Assembly: GCF_003633685.1 (NCBI RefSeq)
Contig: NZ_RBKT01000001.1
Span: 2,356,001-2,420,000, forward strand
Direction: 5' to 3'
DNA length: 64,000 nucleotides
Source of the DNA: Micromonospora pisi
Lineage (GTDB): Bacteria; Actinomycetota; Actinomycetes; Mycobacteriales; Micromonosporaceae
In this document: piece by piece, positions 16,811 through 26,182 of the stretch
Numbering within the stretch: position 1 is the stretch's first letter
Layout: every line of letters begins with the position of its first letter
Made by a program: the position numbers and the translations under genes
The notes under the pieces: model-generated
What the model was told of the DNA's origin: nothing
The model's database searches: none
The model's input: the letters and a program-made list of their open reading frames with translations, nothing else

Positions 16811-17797
16811 ATGACGGTCACCAGACGCACTCCCGACCCGCCTCTTCCGGCCCAGTCCGTTTTCACCACCACCAAACCCGAAGAGGCCCACGCCTTCTCC
16901 TGCGCCCAGTACGCGGAAGCCGCAGTGCGGTTCCGTGGATCGCGCGAGGCATTCAGGTTCCGGCATACGTACCGCTCCGCGGGGCGGTTCGCCATCGCCA
17001 CCGCCTTCCACACGATGTCGATCGAGGGCGTCCACGAACCGCCGGAGCGACTCCTGGTCGGGCGGGTGCTGGCCGGTAGATTCGAATGCGACACCATGGG
17101 ACACACCATCAGGGCCGGGCCAGGAGACGTCTTTCTCGCGGCGCGGCCCGGCGAGCCGTTCACGGCACGTTGGGACACCGTCCACATGCAGATCGTGCAG
17201 ATCGACCACACCACACTCGCCGAGGTCCTCGGCGCGAACCCGGCCGGGCCGCCAATACAGCTCAACGGCCACGGGCCGGTCTCTCCGGCCGGCGCCCGGC
17301 TCTGGATGGACACCGTGGACTACCTCGCCACCAGTGTCCTTCCCAACCCCGAGGTCGCCCGCAGTCCGCTCGTCCTCGCCAACGCGACCCGCGCCCTCGC
17401 CGCGGCCGTCCTGACCGTCTTTCCCAACGACTCCTTCGACCGGTGCACCCCGAAAGACCGGACCGACGCCAACCCGTTCGTCCTGCGCCGTGCCATCGAG
17501 TTCATCGACTCGCACCTCGCCGCCGACATCGCACTCTCGGACATCGCCGCCGCCTCACGGGCGACCGGCCGCGCGGTCCAGCGCGCCTTCCGCCGACATC
17601 TCGGCACCACTCCGACCGCCTACCTACGTGACGCCCGCCTCCACCAGGCGCACCGCGACCTCACCAACGGCGACCCCGCCAACGGTGACACGGTCACCGC
17701 CATCGCGGCCCGATGGGGCTTTCTCCATCCCGGCCGATTCGCCACGGCCTACCGACGTGTCTACGGGAGATCCCCGCGCATCACCCTGCACCAGTGA
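16811..17797 (+). CDS. AraC-family transcriptional regulator (tandem copy 1)
   Basis: This 328-aa regulator has an N-terminal cupin-like AraC_binding_2-type domain (about 20-190; GRVLAGRFECDTMGHTIRAG, then PGDVFLAARPGEPF). Its C-terminal pair of helix-turn-helix motifs reads IALSDIAAASRATGRAVQRA followed by FRRHLGTTPTAYLRDARLHQ, with WGFLHPGRFATAYRRVYGRSP as the second. ATG 16811 is taken as the start; upstream in-frame codons lack support. It lies 12 nt from a paralogue in the same direction, so the pair is probably one operon. The inducer and targets are unknown. Confidence 0.9.
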   Translation: MTVTRRTPDPPLPAQSVFTTTKPEEAHAFSCAQYAEAAVRFRGSREAFRFRHTYRSAGRFAIATAFHTMSIEGVHEPPERLLVGRVLAGRFECDTMGHTIRAGPGDVFLAARPGEPFTARWDTVHMQIVQIDHTTLAEVLGANPAGPPIQLNGHGPVSPAGARLWMDTVDYLATSVLPNPEVARSPLVLANATRALAAAVLTVFPNDSFDRCTPKDRTDANPFVLRRAIEFIDSHLAADIALSDIAAASRATGRAVQRAFRRHLGTTPTAYLRDARLHQAHRDLTNGDPANGDTVTAIAARWGFLHPGRFATAYRRVYGRSPRITLHQ

Positions 17798-17809
17798 CGG
17801 AGGAGACCA

Positions 17810-18793
17810 ATGCCCGTCAACAGCACCACCACAGCGCTCACGCGGTCCGAGTTCGCCACCGCAGATCCGGACGCCGCGCACCACTACATGAGCAATGTCT
17901 ATGTCGGCCATCGGGTCCAGCAGCAAGGCAGCACGGCAGGCTTCACCTTCGCCACCACGCGGGACCCCGTCGGCGAGATGAGTATCGATCACGTACGGCA
18001 TTCGTCGGGCACATCCTGCGTGACGGAGTCACCGGATCAACACATCTTCCTGTTCCCGAACGCCGGATGCATTGAGGTGTCCACGAAACGCGAGCACGTC
18101 CGACTGGCCAAGGGGGACGCAGGTTGCCACCACGTCGACTGGCCGATGACGGTGAACTGGGACATCCTGGATCTCTTTGTCCTGTCGCTGCCGGTGGAGG
18201 TGCTCAACCGTGTCGCCGACGAGCGCGCCGGTTGTGGTCTCGCCGGCGGCCTGCGTTTCGAGGCGATGACACCGATCTCGCGGGCGATGGCCAGATACTG
18301 GCGGTCGACGGTCAGTTACGTGCACCGCGAACTCGTCGCCCCGGGCTCGACCCTGTCCAGCCCACTGATCCAGGCTACGACGACGGATTTGGTCGCCATC
18401 GCGGCGCTGAGCACCTTTCCGAACACCACGATGACGCTCGGGCCGGCACGGGATTCCGAACGGGTCGCGCCGACGGCGCTGAGACGGGCCGTCGCGTACA
18501 TCGATGCCCACGCCGCCGAACCGATCACCCTGACCGACATCGCGGCCGCCGCCAGGGTCGGCCCCCGGGCACTACAGCAGGCATTCACCCGCCACTACGA
18601 CACCACCCCGACCAACTACCTGCGCCGGATCAGGCTCGAACATGCGCACCGCCAACTACAGAGCGCCGGTGCCACCCGGGGCGAGACCGTGGCCTCCATA
18701 GCCCGCAGGTGGGGCTTCGCCCACCCCGGCCGGTTCGCCGCCGCCTACCGTAGGCAGTTCGGCCGGACACCCCAGCAGACCCTGCGCGGCTAG
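17810..18793 (+). CDS. AraC-family transcriptional regulator (tandem copy 2)
   Basis: This 327-aa AraC regulator has the same architecture as the gene 12 nt upstream: an N-terminal ligand domain of about 200 residues and a C-terminal AraC double HTH (ITLTDIAAAARVGPRALQQA, WGFAHPGRFAAAYRRQFGRT). ATG 17810 is preceded by GACGGAGGAGACC. The DNA-binding halves of the two paralogues are very similar, whereas the sensor halves differ strongly. This suggests duplication followed by change of ligand. They may recognise the same or similar sites. Confidence 0.91.
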   Translation: MPVNSTTTALTRSEFATADPDAAHHYMSNVYVGHRVQQQGSTAGFTFATTRDPVGEMSIDHVRHSSGTSCVTESPDQHIFLFPNAGCIEVSTKREHVRLAKGDAGCHHVDWPMTVNWDILDLFVLSLPVEVLNRVADERAGCGLAGGLRFEAMTPISRAMARYWRSTVSYVHRELVAPGSTLSSPLIQATTTDLVAIAALSTFPNTTMTLGPARDSERVAPTALRRAVAYIDAHAAEPITLTDIAAAARVGPRALQQAFTRHYDTTPTNYLRRIRLEHAHRQLQSAGATRGETVASIARRWGFAHPGRFAAAYRRQFGRTPQQTLRG

Positions 18794-18866
18794 TGGTGGC
18801 CCCCGGACACGGCAACGCCCGTCCGGCACAGGGCGGGACGGGCGTCGGTCGTACGGTCAGGGGCGG

Positions 18867-19061
18867 TTACGGACGGCGGCTGGCGGCATCGGTGACAAAC
18901 GCGCGCCAGGCGGCCGGGCCGAAGGCCAGGGTGCCGCCGTCGCGGTCCTTGCTGTCCCGGACGAACACCCGGCCGGGCAGGTTGTCCGCCACCTCGACAC
19001 AGTCACCGCCGCTGGAGTTGCTGCGGGTGGACTTGCGCCACTGGGCTCCGGTCAGATCCAT
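18867..19061 (-). CDS. DUF397 domain protein
   Basis: This 64-aa protein consists of one DUF397 domain: WRKSTRSNSSGGDCVEVADN, the VRDSKDRDGGTLAF strand and the WRAFVTDA end are diagnostic. It is encoded immediately after, and overlapping by 10 nt, an XRE/DUF5753 regulator. Such pairs are highly repeated in streptomycetes and relatives (the BldB/WhiJ-type systems), where the small protein modulates the DNA-binding partner. The usual length is 60-75 residues, so this one is intact. Confidence 0.95.
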   Translation of the reverse strand: MDLTGAQWRKSTRSNSSGGDCVEVADNLPGRVFVRDSKDRDGGTLAFGPAAWRAFVTDAASRRP

Positions 19062-19861
19062 GGCCTCACGATCTCCTTGATCAGGTCGAGCGACTGCCGG
19101 CGTGGCAGCGCGTCGTTACGGACACTCTCCCACTTAGCCAGCAGGGTTTCCACGTCCTCGGTCCGGTCCGCCACGTTGCCGCCGAGTTGGTCATCCAGGT
19201 GGCCGACCCAGCCGGCTTCCGTCGAATGGGCCAGGATGAGCGGCCCGTCCAAACCGACATACAGGCCGGCGCTGGCCGGGATGACGTGCACGCTGACGTG
19301 CTGGCGCTCGGCGCTGGCCACCAGGTGCATGAGCTGCTCCGCCATCACCTTCTCGCAGCCGTCGGCAAAACGACGCAGGGCCGACTCGTCGATCACGGCG
19401 GTGAGCTGCGGCGGGTGTTCCCGATCCAGGATGGCCTGCCGTTCCATCCGGGCGGCCACGAGCTTCTCCACCTCCTCCTCGGTGAGCCGGGAGTCGGTCC
19501 GAATCACCGCCCGGGCGTAGTCCTCGGTCTGGAGCAGCCCCGGGATCAGCGTCGGGTGGAAACAGCGGAGTTGGGTGGCGTTGCGCTCGGCCTCCAGCCA
19601 GGGCCGGAACCAGATCGGCTCGCCGTCCCGCTTGGCCAGCTCCAGCATCGCGACAAAGAGGCCACCGGTCTCGAAGATCTCGTCGGCGCGGGCCAGGTAG
19701 ACCTCGTCCAGCGGGCGCTGCCCCAACTCCACCGCCGACACCTGCGAGCCGGAGTAGTGCGCCCGTTTGCCGAAGTCCTCCTGGCTCATACCGGCGGCGT
19801 TTCGCATTCGCCGTAACTGGGCCCGGATCAGTTCCGCCGTGGGTACGGGTTTGGTCGCCAC
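19052..19861 (-). CDS. XRE-family regulator with DUF5753 domain
   Basis: This 269-aa regulator has an N-terminal lambda-repressor-type HTH (residues about 10-65; LRRMRNAAGMSQEDFGKRAH, YSGSQVSAVELGQRPLDEVY). A C-terminal DUF5753 sensor-like domain follows (about 85-260; FHPTLIPGLLQTEDYARAVI, LMHLVASAERQHVSVHVIPA). GTG 19861 has GGAGG 5 nt upstream. It forms a WhiJ-like pair with the DUF397 gene downstream. Such pairs often regulate development, secondary metabolism or a nearby small gene; the small ORF at 20106, transcribed divergently, is a candidate target. Confidence 0.94.
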   Translation of the reverse strand: MATKPVPTAELIRAQLRRMRNAAGMSQEDFGKRAHYSGSQVSAVELGQRPLDEVYLARADEIFETGGLFVAMLELAKRDGEPIWFRPWLEAERNATQLRCFHPTLIPGLLQTEDYARAVIRTDSRLTEEEVEKLVAARMERQAILDREHPPQLTAVIDESALRRFADGCEKVMAEQLMHLVASAERQHVSVHVIPASAGLYVGLDGPLILAHSTEAGWVGHLDDQLGGNVADRTEDVETLLAKWESVRNDALPRRQSLDLIKEIVRPWI

Positions 19862-20105
19862 ACTTCCTCCACAATCTTGTGATCACCATTGTTGATCCAC
19901 CTGGCGGCAGAACCGTCCGCATCGGCTCTGCCGGTTGCACCGCGAACCTCTATTGCAAGGTAGTGGGGTGAGGGCAGGCTGTCACTAGCGGAACCGTTCG
20001 GATTCAGTCGGCAAGTGACCGGGCGGAACTGCGGGGCCGCCCCGCTTCCCCACCCGCCCGTCGGGGCGGCCCCATTCCATTCCTTCGCGCAGCGAGGAGA
20101 CAACC

Positions 20106-20312
20106 ATGCAATTGCAGAATGACGAGTCGACGCCGACCATCGAGCCGGCCGTCCCCGTCACGCCGCCGCGCGAGATGACCCCCGACCTGCCGCCGGCCCC
20201 GAGCACCCGGACACGCTCGACCAACCAGGGACGCGGCTACGGCGACAGCCCGCTGATGGTGATCGCCGTCGGCGTCTACGGTCGGCGTCGCAGCACCAGC
20301 CGCCCGGCATGA
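20106..20312 (+). CDS. Small proline-rich peptide of unknown function
   Basis: This 68-aa protein is preceded by GAGGAGACAACC, a strong ribosome-binding site. The first half is acidic and proline-rich (ESTPTIEPAVPVTPPREMTP). The second half is basic with a short hydrophobic patch and glycines (GRGYGDSPLMVIAVGVYGRR). It lies 244 bp divergent from an XRE/DUF397 regulator pair. It does not match a family I know. The leader-plus-core look recalls ribosomally made peptides, but no maturation enzyme or exporter is adjacent. Confidence 0.5.
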   Translation: MQLQNDESTPTIEPAVPVTPPREMTPDLPPAPSTRTRSTNQGRGYGDSPLMVIAVGVYGRRRSTSRPA

Positions 20313-20390
20313 ACGGACAGCTCCGGTCGATCTCTGTCGCGCGTAGTCGACACCAACTCCCGCGCCGGCCGCCATGAAGCGGAAATGTTC

Positions 20391-20408
20391 TACATGGAAT
20401 TCCATGTA
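20391..20408. promoter_or_regulatory. Perfect 18-bp palindrome TACATGGAATTCCATGTA
   Basis: This fully symmetric 18-bp palindrome lies between two small plus-strand ORFs (20106-20312 and 20539-20727), in a locally AT-richer stretch. It is well placed to be an operator for the second ORF. No known regulator consensus is matched with certainty. Confidence 0.5.
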
Positions 20409-20538
20409 CGCGCTGGTGGCGGCGCCGCCACCATTCCCGAAGCGTCGGACGGGAAGGAAAAATGTGTGCAACGACGATCACCTGACCGAGCCGCATCAGC
20501 ATGACCCGGACTAGCATTGCCGCGACGCGTGGCCATGC

Positions 20539-20727
20539 GTGATTTTCCGGCGTCGACTGCGCGCGCTCTATCACCGCGAGCCGGAGAAGCTGACAATCTT
20601 CATGAGCCACTTCCGCGACCGGGCCGCCGCCGAGTTGCCCCACCTCACACCGGAACAGATCGACGCCCGCTTTCTCGGCTGGATCGACCGGCCGTCCCAC
20701 CAACGGTCGGACCGACGTTCGATCTGA
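20539..20727 (+). CDS. Small hypothetical protein
   Basis: This 62-aa charged protein has an unknown function. The translation looks protein-like: RRRLRALYHREPEKLTIFMS, then an amphipathic helix AAAELPHLTPEQIDARFLGW. It is not low-complexity like the frames around it. The GTG at 20539 has no strong ribosome-binding site. It ends 45 bp before the HxlR gene and may be co-transcribed with it. Confidence 0.45.
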   Translation: MIFRRRLRALYHREPEKLTIFMSHFRDRAAAELPHLTPEQIDARFLGWIDRPSHQRSDRRSI

Positions 20728-20771
20728 AGAGCCGGCGCGGGAGACAGGGCGGGGCGGCGTAGCCTGCCGCA

Positions 20772-21116
20772 GTGAGCACAAGTCGTAGTTACGGAGATCC
20801 GTCCGGCATTGCCCGAAGTCTCGACGTCGTGGGCGAACGCTGGGGCCTGCTGGTCGTACGCGACCTGCTGCCCGGCCCGAAGCAGTTCAGCGACCTGCTC
20901 GCCGGCCTGCCCGGGATCAGCCCCAACGTGCTGAGCAAGCGGCTACGCGAACTGGTCGAGGGTGGGGTGGTCGACTATCAGGACCTCGGCGCACCGGACC
21001 GGGTCCGGGTCTACGAGCTGACCGAGTGGGGCCGCGACCTGGAACCGGTGCTGCGCCACCTCGAACAGTGGGGACAGCGCGCCCCACTCCCACCCGCCGG
21101 ACCCCCATCTCGTTGA
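20772..21116 (+). CDS. HxlR-family transcriptional regulator
   Basis: This 114-aa winged-helix protein of the HxlR group reads GIARSLDVVGERWGLLVVRD, then PGPKQFSDLLAGLPGISPNV, LSKRLRELVEGGVVDYQ and VRVYELTEWGRDLEPVLRHL. Only the DNA-binding domain is present; some actinobacterial members have an extra C-terminal SCP2-like domain that is absent here. GTG 20772 is used as the start. Its stop lies inside the left arm of a 63-bp inverted repeat shared with the convergent ABC ATPase gene. Confidence 0.92.
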   Translation: MSTSRSYGDPSGIARSLDVVGERWGLLVVRDLLPGPKQFSDLLAGLPGISPNVLSKRLRELVEGGVVDYQDLGAPDRVRVYELTEWGRDLEPVLRHLEQWGQRAPLPPAGPPSR

Positions 21117-21173
21117 TCATGAAGTTAGCGCACCCGATCAGGCTGGATGGGGTCGCCAACTTCATGATCAACG
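21111..21173. repeat. Inverted repeat / terminator between convergent genes
   Basis: CGTTGATCATGAAGTTAGCG (21111-21130) and the reverse complement CGCCAACTTCATGATCAACG (21154-21173) pair over 20 bp with one mismatch across a 23-bp loop. The element overlaps the stop of the HxlR gene (21114-21116) and lies 56 bp after the stop of the ABC ATPase. It can act as a bidirectional terminator. The GTTGATCATGAAGTT core looks like a dispersed intergenic repeat. Confidence 0.85.
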
Positions 21174-21228
21174 AGGAGGGCGGGCGACGGCGAGGGCGGC
21201 GGGCGGTCTCGACGGCGGGGAGTCGGGA

Positions 21229-22161
<933 letters not shown>

Positions 22162-22344
22162 GGCGACGACCCTAGCCGCCCGGTACGACACCTCCCAGCG
22201 AGTTTCCCGGGAAGTTACGATTTTCGTTTTCATGAGCGCACGTCTGTCACCTGTGGAGAGAAAGTTTCCCGTCAGCTGACCCTTTCTTTTTGACCTTGAC
22301 CGCGGGTACGGTCCGCAACAGGAGATCGACCTGCCCGGAATCCC

Positions 22345-22407
22345 GACTCTCTTGGCACAGAGTCCAGACTCTCTTGGCACAGAGTCCCGGCTCTCTGGCA
22401 CAGAGCC
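22345..22407. repeat. Three tandem dyads (20/20/19 bp) upstream of the exported isomerase gene
   Basis: GACTCTCTTGGCACAGAGTC occurs at 22345-22364 and exactly again at 22367-22386. A third version, GGCTCTCTGGCACAGAGCC, is at 22389-22407. Each unit is a 6-bp dyad around a CTTGGCAC (or CTGGCAC) centre, separated by 2 bp. In copy 3 both arms changed together (A to G on the left, T to C on the right), keeping the symmetry. The array lies 80-143 bp before the ATG at 22488. Confidence 0.95.
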
Positions 22408-22487
22408 CCGGGTCGGCTCCGCACTTCGGCGAATCGGCGCACGCCAGCACCACACCTGCCCACCGAGAGCTGAAAGGGACGTCAACA

Positions 22488-23537
22488 ATGGGCTCACCCG
22501 ACACCACCACCGGTCCGTGGAGCCGCCGAGGATTCCTCGGTCTCTCCGCCTGCGCGGCGGCCAGCGCCATCACCGTCGCCGGCCCGTTCACCGGCATGGC
22601 TCAGGCCGCCGACGGCGGCGAGGTACGCGACAGCCAGGGTCACCGGCTGCCGGTTGGCAAGATCGGTATCCAGCTCTACTCCGTCCGCAGCGACCCGGCG
22701 CCCTTCGCCGACAAGCTGCCGAAGCTCGCCCAGCTCGGCTTCAAGGAGATCGAGTTCGCCGGCTACGGGACCAACCCGACCGACGCCGACATCCTCGCCA
22801 TCCGCAAGCTCCTCGACGACAACGGCCTCAAGGCGGTCGGCTCGCACGTCGGCTTCGGTTCGTTCCAGACCGACCTGACCCGCCAGCTCGACATCGCCCA
22901 GATGCTCGGCATGAAGTACGTCGGCACCGCGAACGCGCCGACCGGCAGCCGCTACAAGTCCGACTGGCGGGCCGCCGCCGACGCGTACAACGCGGTCGGT
23001 GGCGCGGCCAAGGCCCGAGGGCTGAAGTTCTACCAGCACAACCACGACGGGGAGTACAACTTCCTGCTCGACACCGGACCGCTGGACGCGAACGGCAAGC
23101 CGACCCGCTCCACCGGAGAGCGCGGCCTGGAGTACTTCTTCGGCCTCACCGACCCGGAGCTGGTCTACTTCGAGATGGACATCTACTGGGCGTACCAGGC
23201 CCAGGTGCGGTTCAAGACGTACCTGGACGAGTTCGGCGCGACCCGGCGCAAGAACCTCGACCCGATCAAGACCATCAGCAAGCAGCAGGAGCGGTTCCCG
23301 CTCTTCCACGTCAAGGACGGCGTGCTCAACGCCACGGGCACCAGCCTCACCATGACCGAGTACGGCGTACCCGGCGGCTACGTGCCGTTCGAGGACTTCT
23401 TCGCCAGCCTGAAGTCGCTCGACGCCCACCACTACATCTGGGAGCACGACAACGCCGGCTCGACCCCGCCCGAGCAGGGCGGCGTCTGGGGCGCCACCGA
23501 GCGCAGCGTCATCAACATGAAGGCGACCCGGTTCTGA
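22488..23537 (+). CDS. Tat-exported sugar phosphate isomerase/epimerase-like TIM-barrel protein
   Basis: This 349-aa protein is of the xylose isomerase-like TIM-barrel family. The N-terminus is a Tat signal: SRRGFLG near residues 12-18, a hydrophobic stretch, and cleavage near MAQAA (about residue 40). The barrel shows the family strands KIGIQLYSVR, LGFKEIEFAGYG, GLKFYQHNHDGEY (metal-ligand histidine region), LVYFEMDIYWAYQA and FPLFHVKDG. Metal and sugar binding are therefore likely, outside the membrane. ATG 22488 follows GAAAGGGACG. The triple dyad upstream suggests dedicated regulation. Confidence 0.9.
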   Translation: MGSPDTTTGPWSRRGFLGLSACAAASAITVAGPFTGMAQAADGGEVRDSQGHRLPVGKIGIQLYSVRSDPAPFADKLPKLAQLGFKEIEFAGYGTNPTDADILAIRKLLDDNGLKAVGSHVGFGSFQTDLTRQLDIAQMLGMKYVGTANAPTGSRYKSDWRAAADAYNAVGGAAKARGLKFYQHNHDGEYNFLLDTGPLDANGKPTRSTGERGLEYFFGLTDPELVYFEMDIYWAYQAQVRFKTYLDEFGATRRKNLDPIKTISKQQERFPLFHVKDGVLNATGTSLTMTEYGVPGGYVPFEDFFASLKSLDAHHYIWEHDNAGSTPPEQGGVWGATERSVINMKATRF

Positions 23538-23600
23538 TCCGAACCCGAGTCACGGCCGCGTCCGTCGGCCGGGGAGGCGACTCCCCGGCCGGTGGGCCGG

Positions 23601-24137
23601 TCAGGCCGGCGCCGACAGGTCCCCGGTGCCCCGTGCCCCCTCGACCAACGTGTCCGTCTGCGCCACCACCGCCGGATCGTCGGTCGCCGTACCCGGGTCG
23701 TAGCGGACCGTCCAACGCAGGCCGTCGACCCCGCTGACCCGGCGCGCGACCACGCGTACGGCACCGCCCGCCGGCAGCTTGTAATGCGCGGTGTACGACA
23801 CCGAGCTGGTCACCCGGGCGCGCACCTGGTGCGGCACATCCCCCGGCTCCAACAGCAGGTACGTCTCCACCGGCAGGTCCGTCACGACCAGGTAACCGTC
23901 GCGCTCGACCACCGTTTCGGCCGGCGTGACCGCGAGTTCCCGTCCGGACCAGACCGCCTTGTTGATCTCGTGCCAACCCAGCCGGTGCGCCCGACCGGGC
24001 AGCCAGAGCCCCCGGTTGCTGACCACCACGACCCCGTCGCCGTTGGCCGTGGCCGCCCAGGAGAGCATCCGCTCGTCCCGCTCCAACGGCGGACGCTTCT
24101 CCGCCGGCAGCTTCGGCTTCCGGTTGAACAGTCCCAT
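23601..24137 (-). CDS. Conserved hypothetical protein downstream of dnaG
   Basis: This 178-aa soluble protein of unknown function starts 1 nt after the dnaG stop, so translation is coupled. The first 25 residues are basic and charged (NRKPKLPAEKRPPLERDERM). The rest is beta-rich, in a PH-like order: VVVVSNRGLWLPGRAHRLGW, HEINKAVWSG, LVVTDLPVETYLL, then VRARVTSSVSYTAHYKLPAG. It has no signal peptide or membrane segment. Homologues commonly sit next to dnaG in actinobacteria, but I know no defined role. Confidence 0.85.
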   Translation of the reverse strand: MGLFNRKPKLPAEKRPPLERDERMLSWAATANGDGVVVVSNRGLWLPGRAHRLGWHEINKAVWSGRELAVTPAETVVERDGYLVVTDLPVETYLLLEPGDVPHQVRARVTSSVSYTAHYKLPAGGAVRVVARRVSGVDGLRWTVRYDPGTATDDPAVVAQTDTLVEGARGTGDLSAPA

Positions 24138-24138
24138 C

Positions 24139-26016
24139 TCAGAAACCCCCAGCGGCCTGCTCGCGCAACGCCCGTGCGTGCTGCTCCAACGAGAGCAGCT
24201 CACCGAAGAGCGCGAAGTACTCGTCCTTGTTGGCGACCGGGTTGACCCGCTGCACCTTCGACTTCAGGTCCCGGATCCGGGTGGTGACCGAGCCCCACTC
24301 CAGCCGGGCCAGAGTGATCGAGACATAACGCGGGTCCGGCTCGCCGTCGATCCGCAGCGGCTCCACCGCCAGCTCCCCGACGAGCGCCCTGGCGCCCAGG
24401 TCGGCGCAGGCGTCCCGGACCTGCTCGATCCAGACCGCGCCACTGGCCGCGCTCGCCGCGCCACCCGCCTCGGCGATCGCATCCCGCACGGCCAGGTGCA
24501 CCGGGTGCAGGTAGACCTCCGGGCCGAGCGCGTCGAACATCGGCCCGGCCAGCACCGGCTCCTGGATCGCGAGCTTCAACGCCTCCCGCTCCACCATCGT
24601 CTGCGGGTTGTCGACAGCGGGCGCGGCCGAAGCCACCGGGCGGGCCGGGGCGGTGGCCGTACCGCCGGGGCCGGGCTTGGTCGGGGCGTTTCCGGCGGCG
24701 AGCACCGCCCGCTGCACCGGCTCGATCTCCATGCCGAGGTCACCGGCGAGCTTGCGCACGTACTCCGGGCGCTTCTCCCGGTCCTTGAGCTTCGCCACCA
24801 GCGGCGCCGCCTGGCGCATCGCCTCCACCCGGCCGTCGACGGTGTCCAGGTCGAAGCGGTTCAGCACGTGCCGCAACGCGAAGTCGACAAGCGGCTCACG
24901 GCGGGCGACCAGATCGCGTACGGCCATGTCGCCCTTTGCCAGACGCAGGTCGCAGGGGTCCATGTTGTCCGGGCTGACCGCGATGAAGGTACGCCCGACG
25001 AACCGCTGGTCGTCCTCGAACGCCCGCAGCGCCGCCTTCTGCCCGGCGGCGTCCCCGTCGAAGGTGAAGATGATCTCGCCGGCCACCGCGTCGGTGTCCA
25101 GCAGCAGCCGGCGCAGTACGCCGATGTGGTCCGCGCCGAAGGCCGTGCCACAGGTCGCCACCGCCGTCGGTACGCCCGCCAGGTGGCAGGCCATCACGTC
25201 GGTGTAACCCTCGACGATCACCGCCCGCCCCTGCTTGGCGATCTCCCGCTTGGCCTGGTCGATGCCGTAGAGCACGTGCGACTTCTTGTAGATCGGCGTC
25301 TCGGGGGTGTTCAGGTACTTCGGGCCGTCGTCGTCGTCGAAGAGCTTGCGCGCGCCGAAGCCGATCACGTCCCCGGTCAGCTCCTTGATCGGCCAGAGCA
25401 GCCGGCGCCGGAACCGGTCGATCAGCGAGCCGGACCGGGCCTCCCGGGCCAGCCCGGCGGTGATCAGTTCCTGGGCGGTGAAGCCACGCTGCCGCAGGTG
25501 CTTGGTGAGCAGGTCCCAGCCGTCCGGGGCGAACCCGCAGCCGTACCGCTCGGCGGCGGCCCGGTCGAAGCCACGCTGGGCCAGGAACTCCCGGGCCGGG
25601 CGGGCACCGGCGGTGCCGAGCTGCCCGGCGTAGAACTCGACCGCGGCGGCGTGCGCGGCGACCAGCCGCTGCTTCTGGCCCTGCTGCTGACGTACCGGGG
25701 CCGGACCGGCCTCGATGTAGCGCAACTGGATGCCGGCCCGGCCGGCGAGCCGCTCGACCGACTCCAGGAACGACAGGTGCTCGGCGTCCATCAGGAACTT
25801 GATCGCGTCGCCGCCCGCGCCGCAGCCGTGGCAGAAGTAGACGTTGCGCGCGGGCGACACGGTGAACGAGGGCGTCTTCTCGTCGTGGAACGGGCAGAGC
25901 CCCTTGAGGTTTCCGCCCCCGGCGGATTTCAGGGTGACCGTCTCGGAGATCACGTCGGCGATCGAGGTGCGCTCACGGACCAGTGTGATGTCCTCGTCCC
26001 GGATCCGCCCAGCCAT
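24139..26016 (-). CDS. dnaG: DNA primase DnaG
   Basis: This is replication primase (625 aa), which makes RNA primers at the fork with DnaB helicase. The N-terminal CHC2 zinc ribbon has C41-x2-H44 and C62-x2-C65 (CPFHDEKTPSF, YFCHGCGAGGD). The catalytic core includes YGCGFAPDGWD and FGARKLFDDDDGPKYLNTPE. The TOPRIM motif AVIVEGYTDVMA is at about residue 265, followed by the metal-binding FTFDGDAAGQKAA. The C-terminal 200 residues are the helicase-interacting region. Length and motifs are complete. In many actinobacteria dgt lies directly upstream; here five genes intervene. Confidence 0.98.
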   Translation of the reverse strand: MAGRIRDEDITLVRERTSIADVISETVTLKSAGGGNLKGLCPFHDEKTPSFTVSPARNVYFCHGCGAGGDAIKFLMDAEHLSFLESVERLAGRAGIQLRYIEAGPAPVRQQQGQKQRLVAAHAAAVEFYAGQLGTAGARPAREFLAQRGFDRAAAERYGCGFAPDGWDLLTKHLRQRGFTAQELITAGLAREARSGSLIDRFRRRLLWPIKELTGDVIGFGARKLFDDDDGPKYLNTPETPIYKKSHVLYGIDQAKREIAKQGRAVIVEGYTDVMACHLAGVPTAVATCGTAFGADHIGVLRRLLLDTDAVAGEIIFTFDGDAAGQKAALRAFEDDQRFVGRTFIAVSPDNMDPCDLRLAKGDMAVRDLVARREPLVDFALRHVLNRFDLDTVDGRVEAMRQAAPLVAKLKDREKRPEYVRKLAGDLGMEIEPVQRAVLAAGNAPTKPGPGGTATAPARPVASAAPAVDNPQTMVEREALKLAIQEPVLAGPMFDALGPEVYLHPVHLAVRDAIAEAGGAASAASGAVWIEQVRDACADLGARALVGELAVEPLRIDGEPDPRYVSITLARLEWGSVTTRIRDLKSKVQRVNPVANKDEYFALFGELLSLEQHARALREQAAGGF

Positions 26017-26182
26017 GATGCCACCCCCTCAGGCGTACATCCTGCCCTGTCGCGCCGATCCGACCGGCTCCGGGTGGCGACTCTCCACCGTGCCGGTGAA
26101 CCAGGGGCGGCGGGAGGAATCTCGACCGGTTGAATCGCCCGGACCGCCTAACAGGGGATCAAACGCGTGGCATCGTCATAAC

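Noticed and set aside
22345-22407. CRISPR array
   Set aside because: The units are separated by only 2 bp, are internally symmetric and have no spacers or cas genes nearby.
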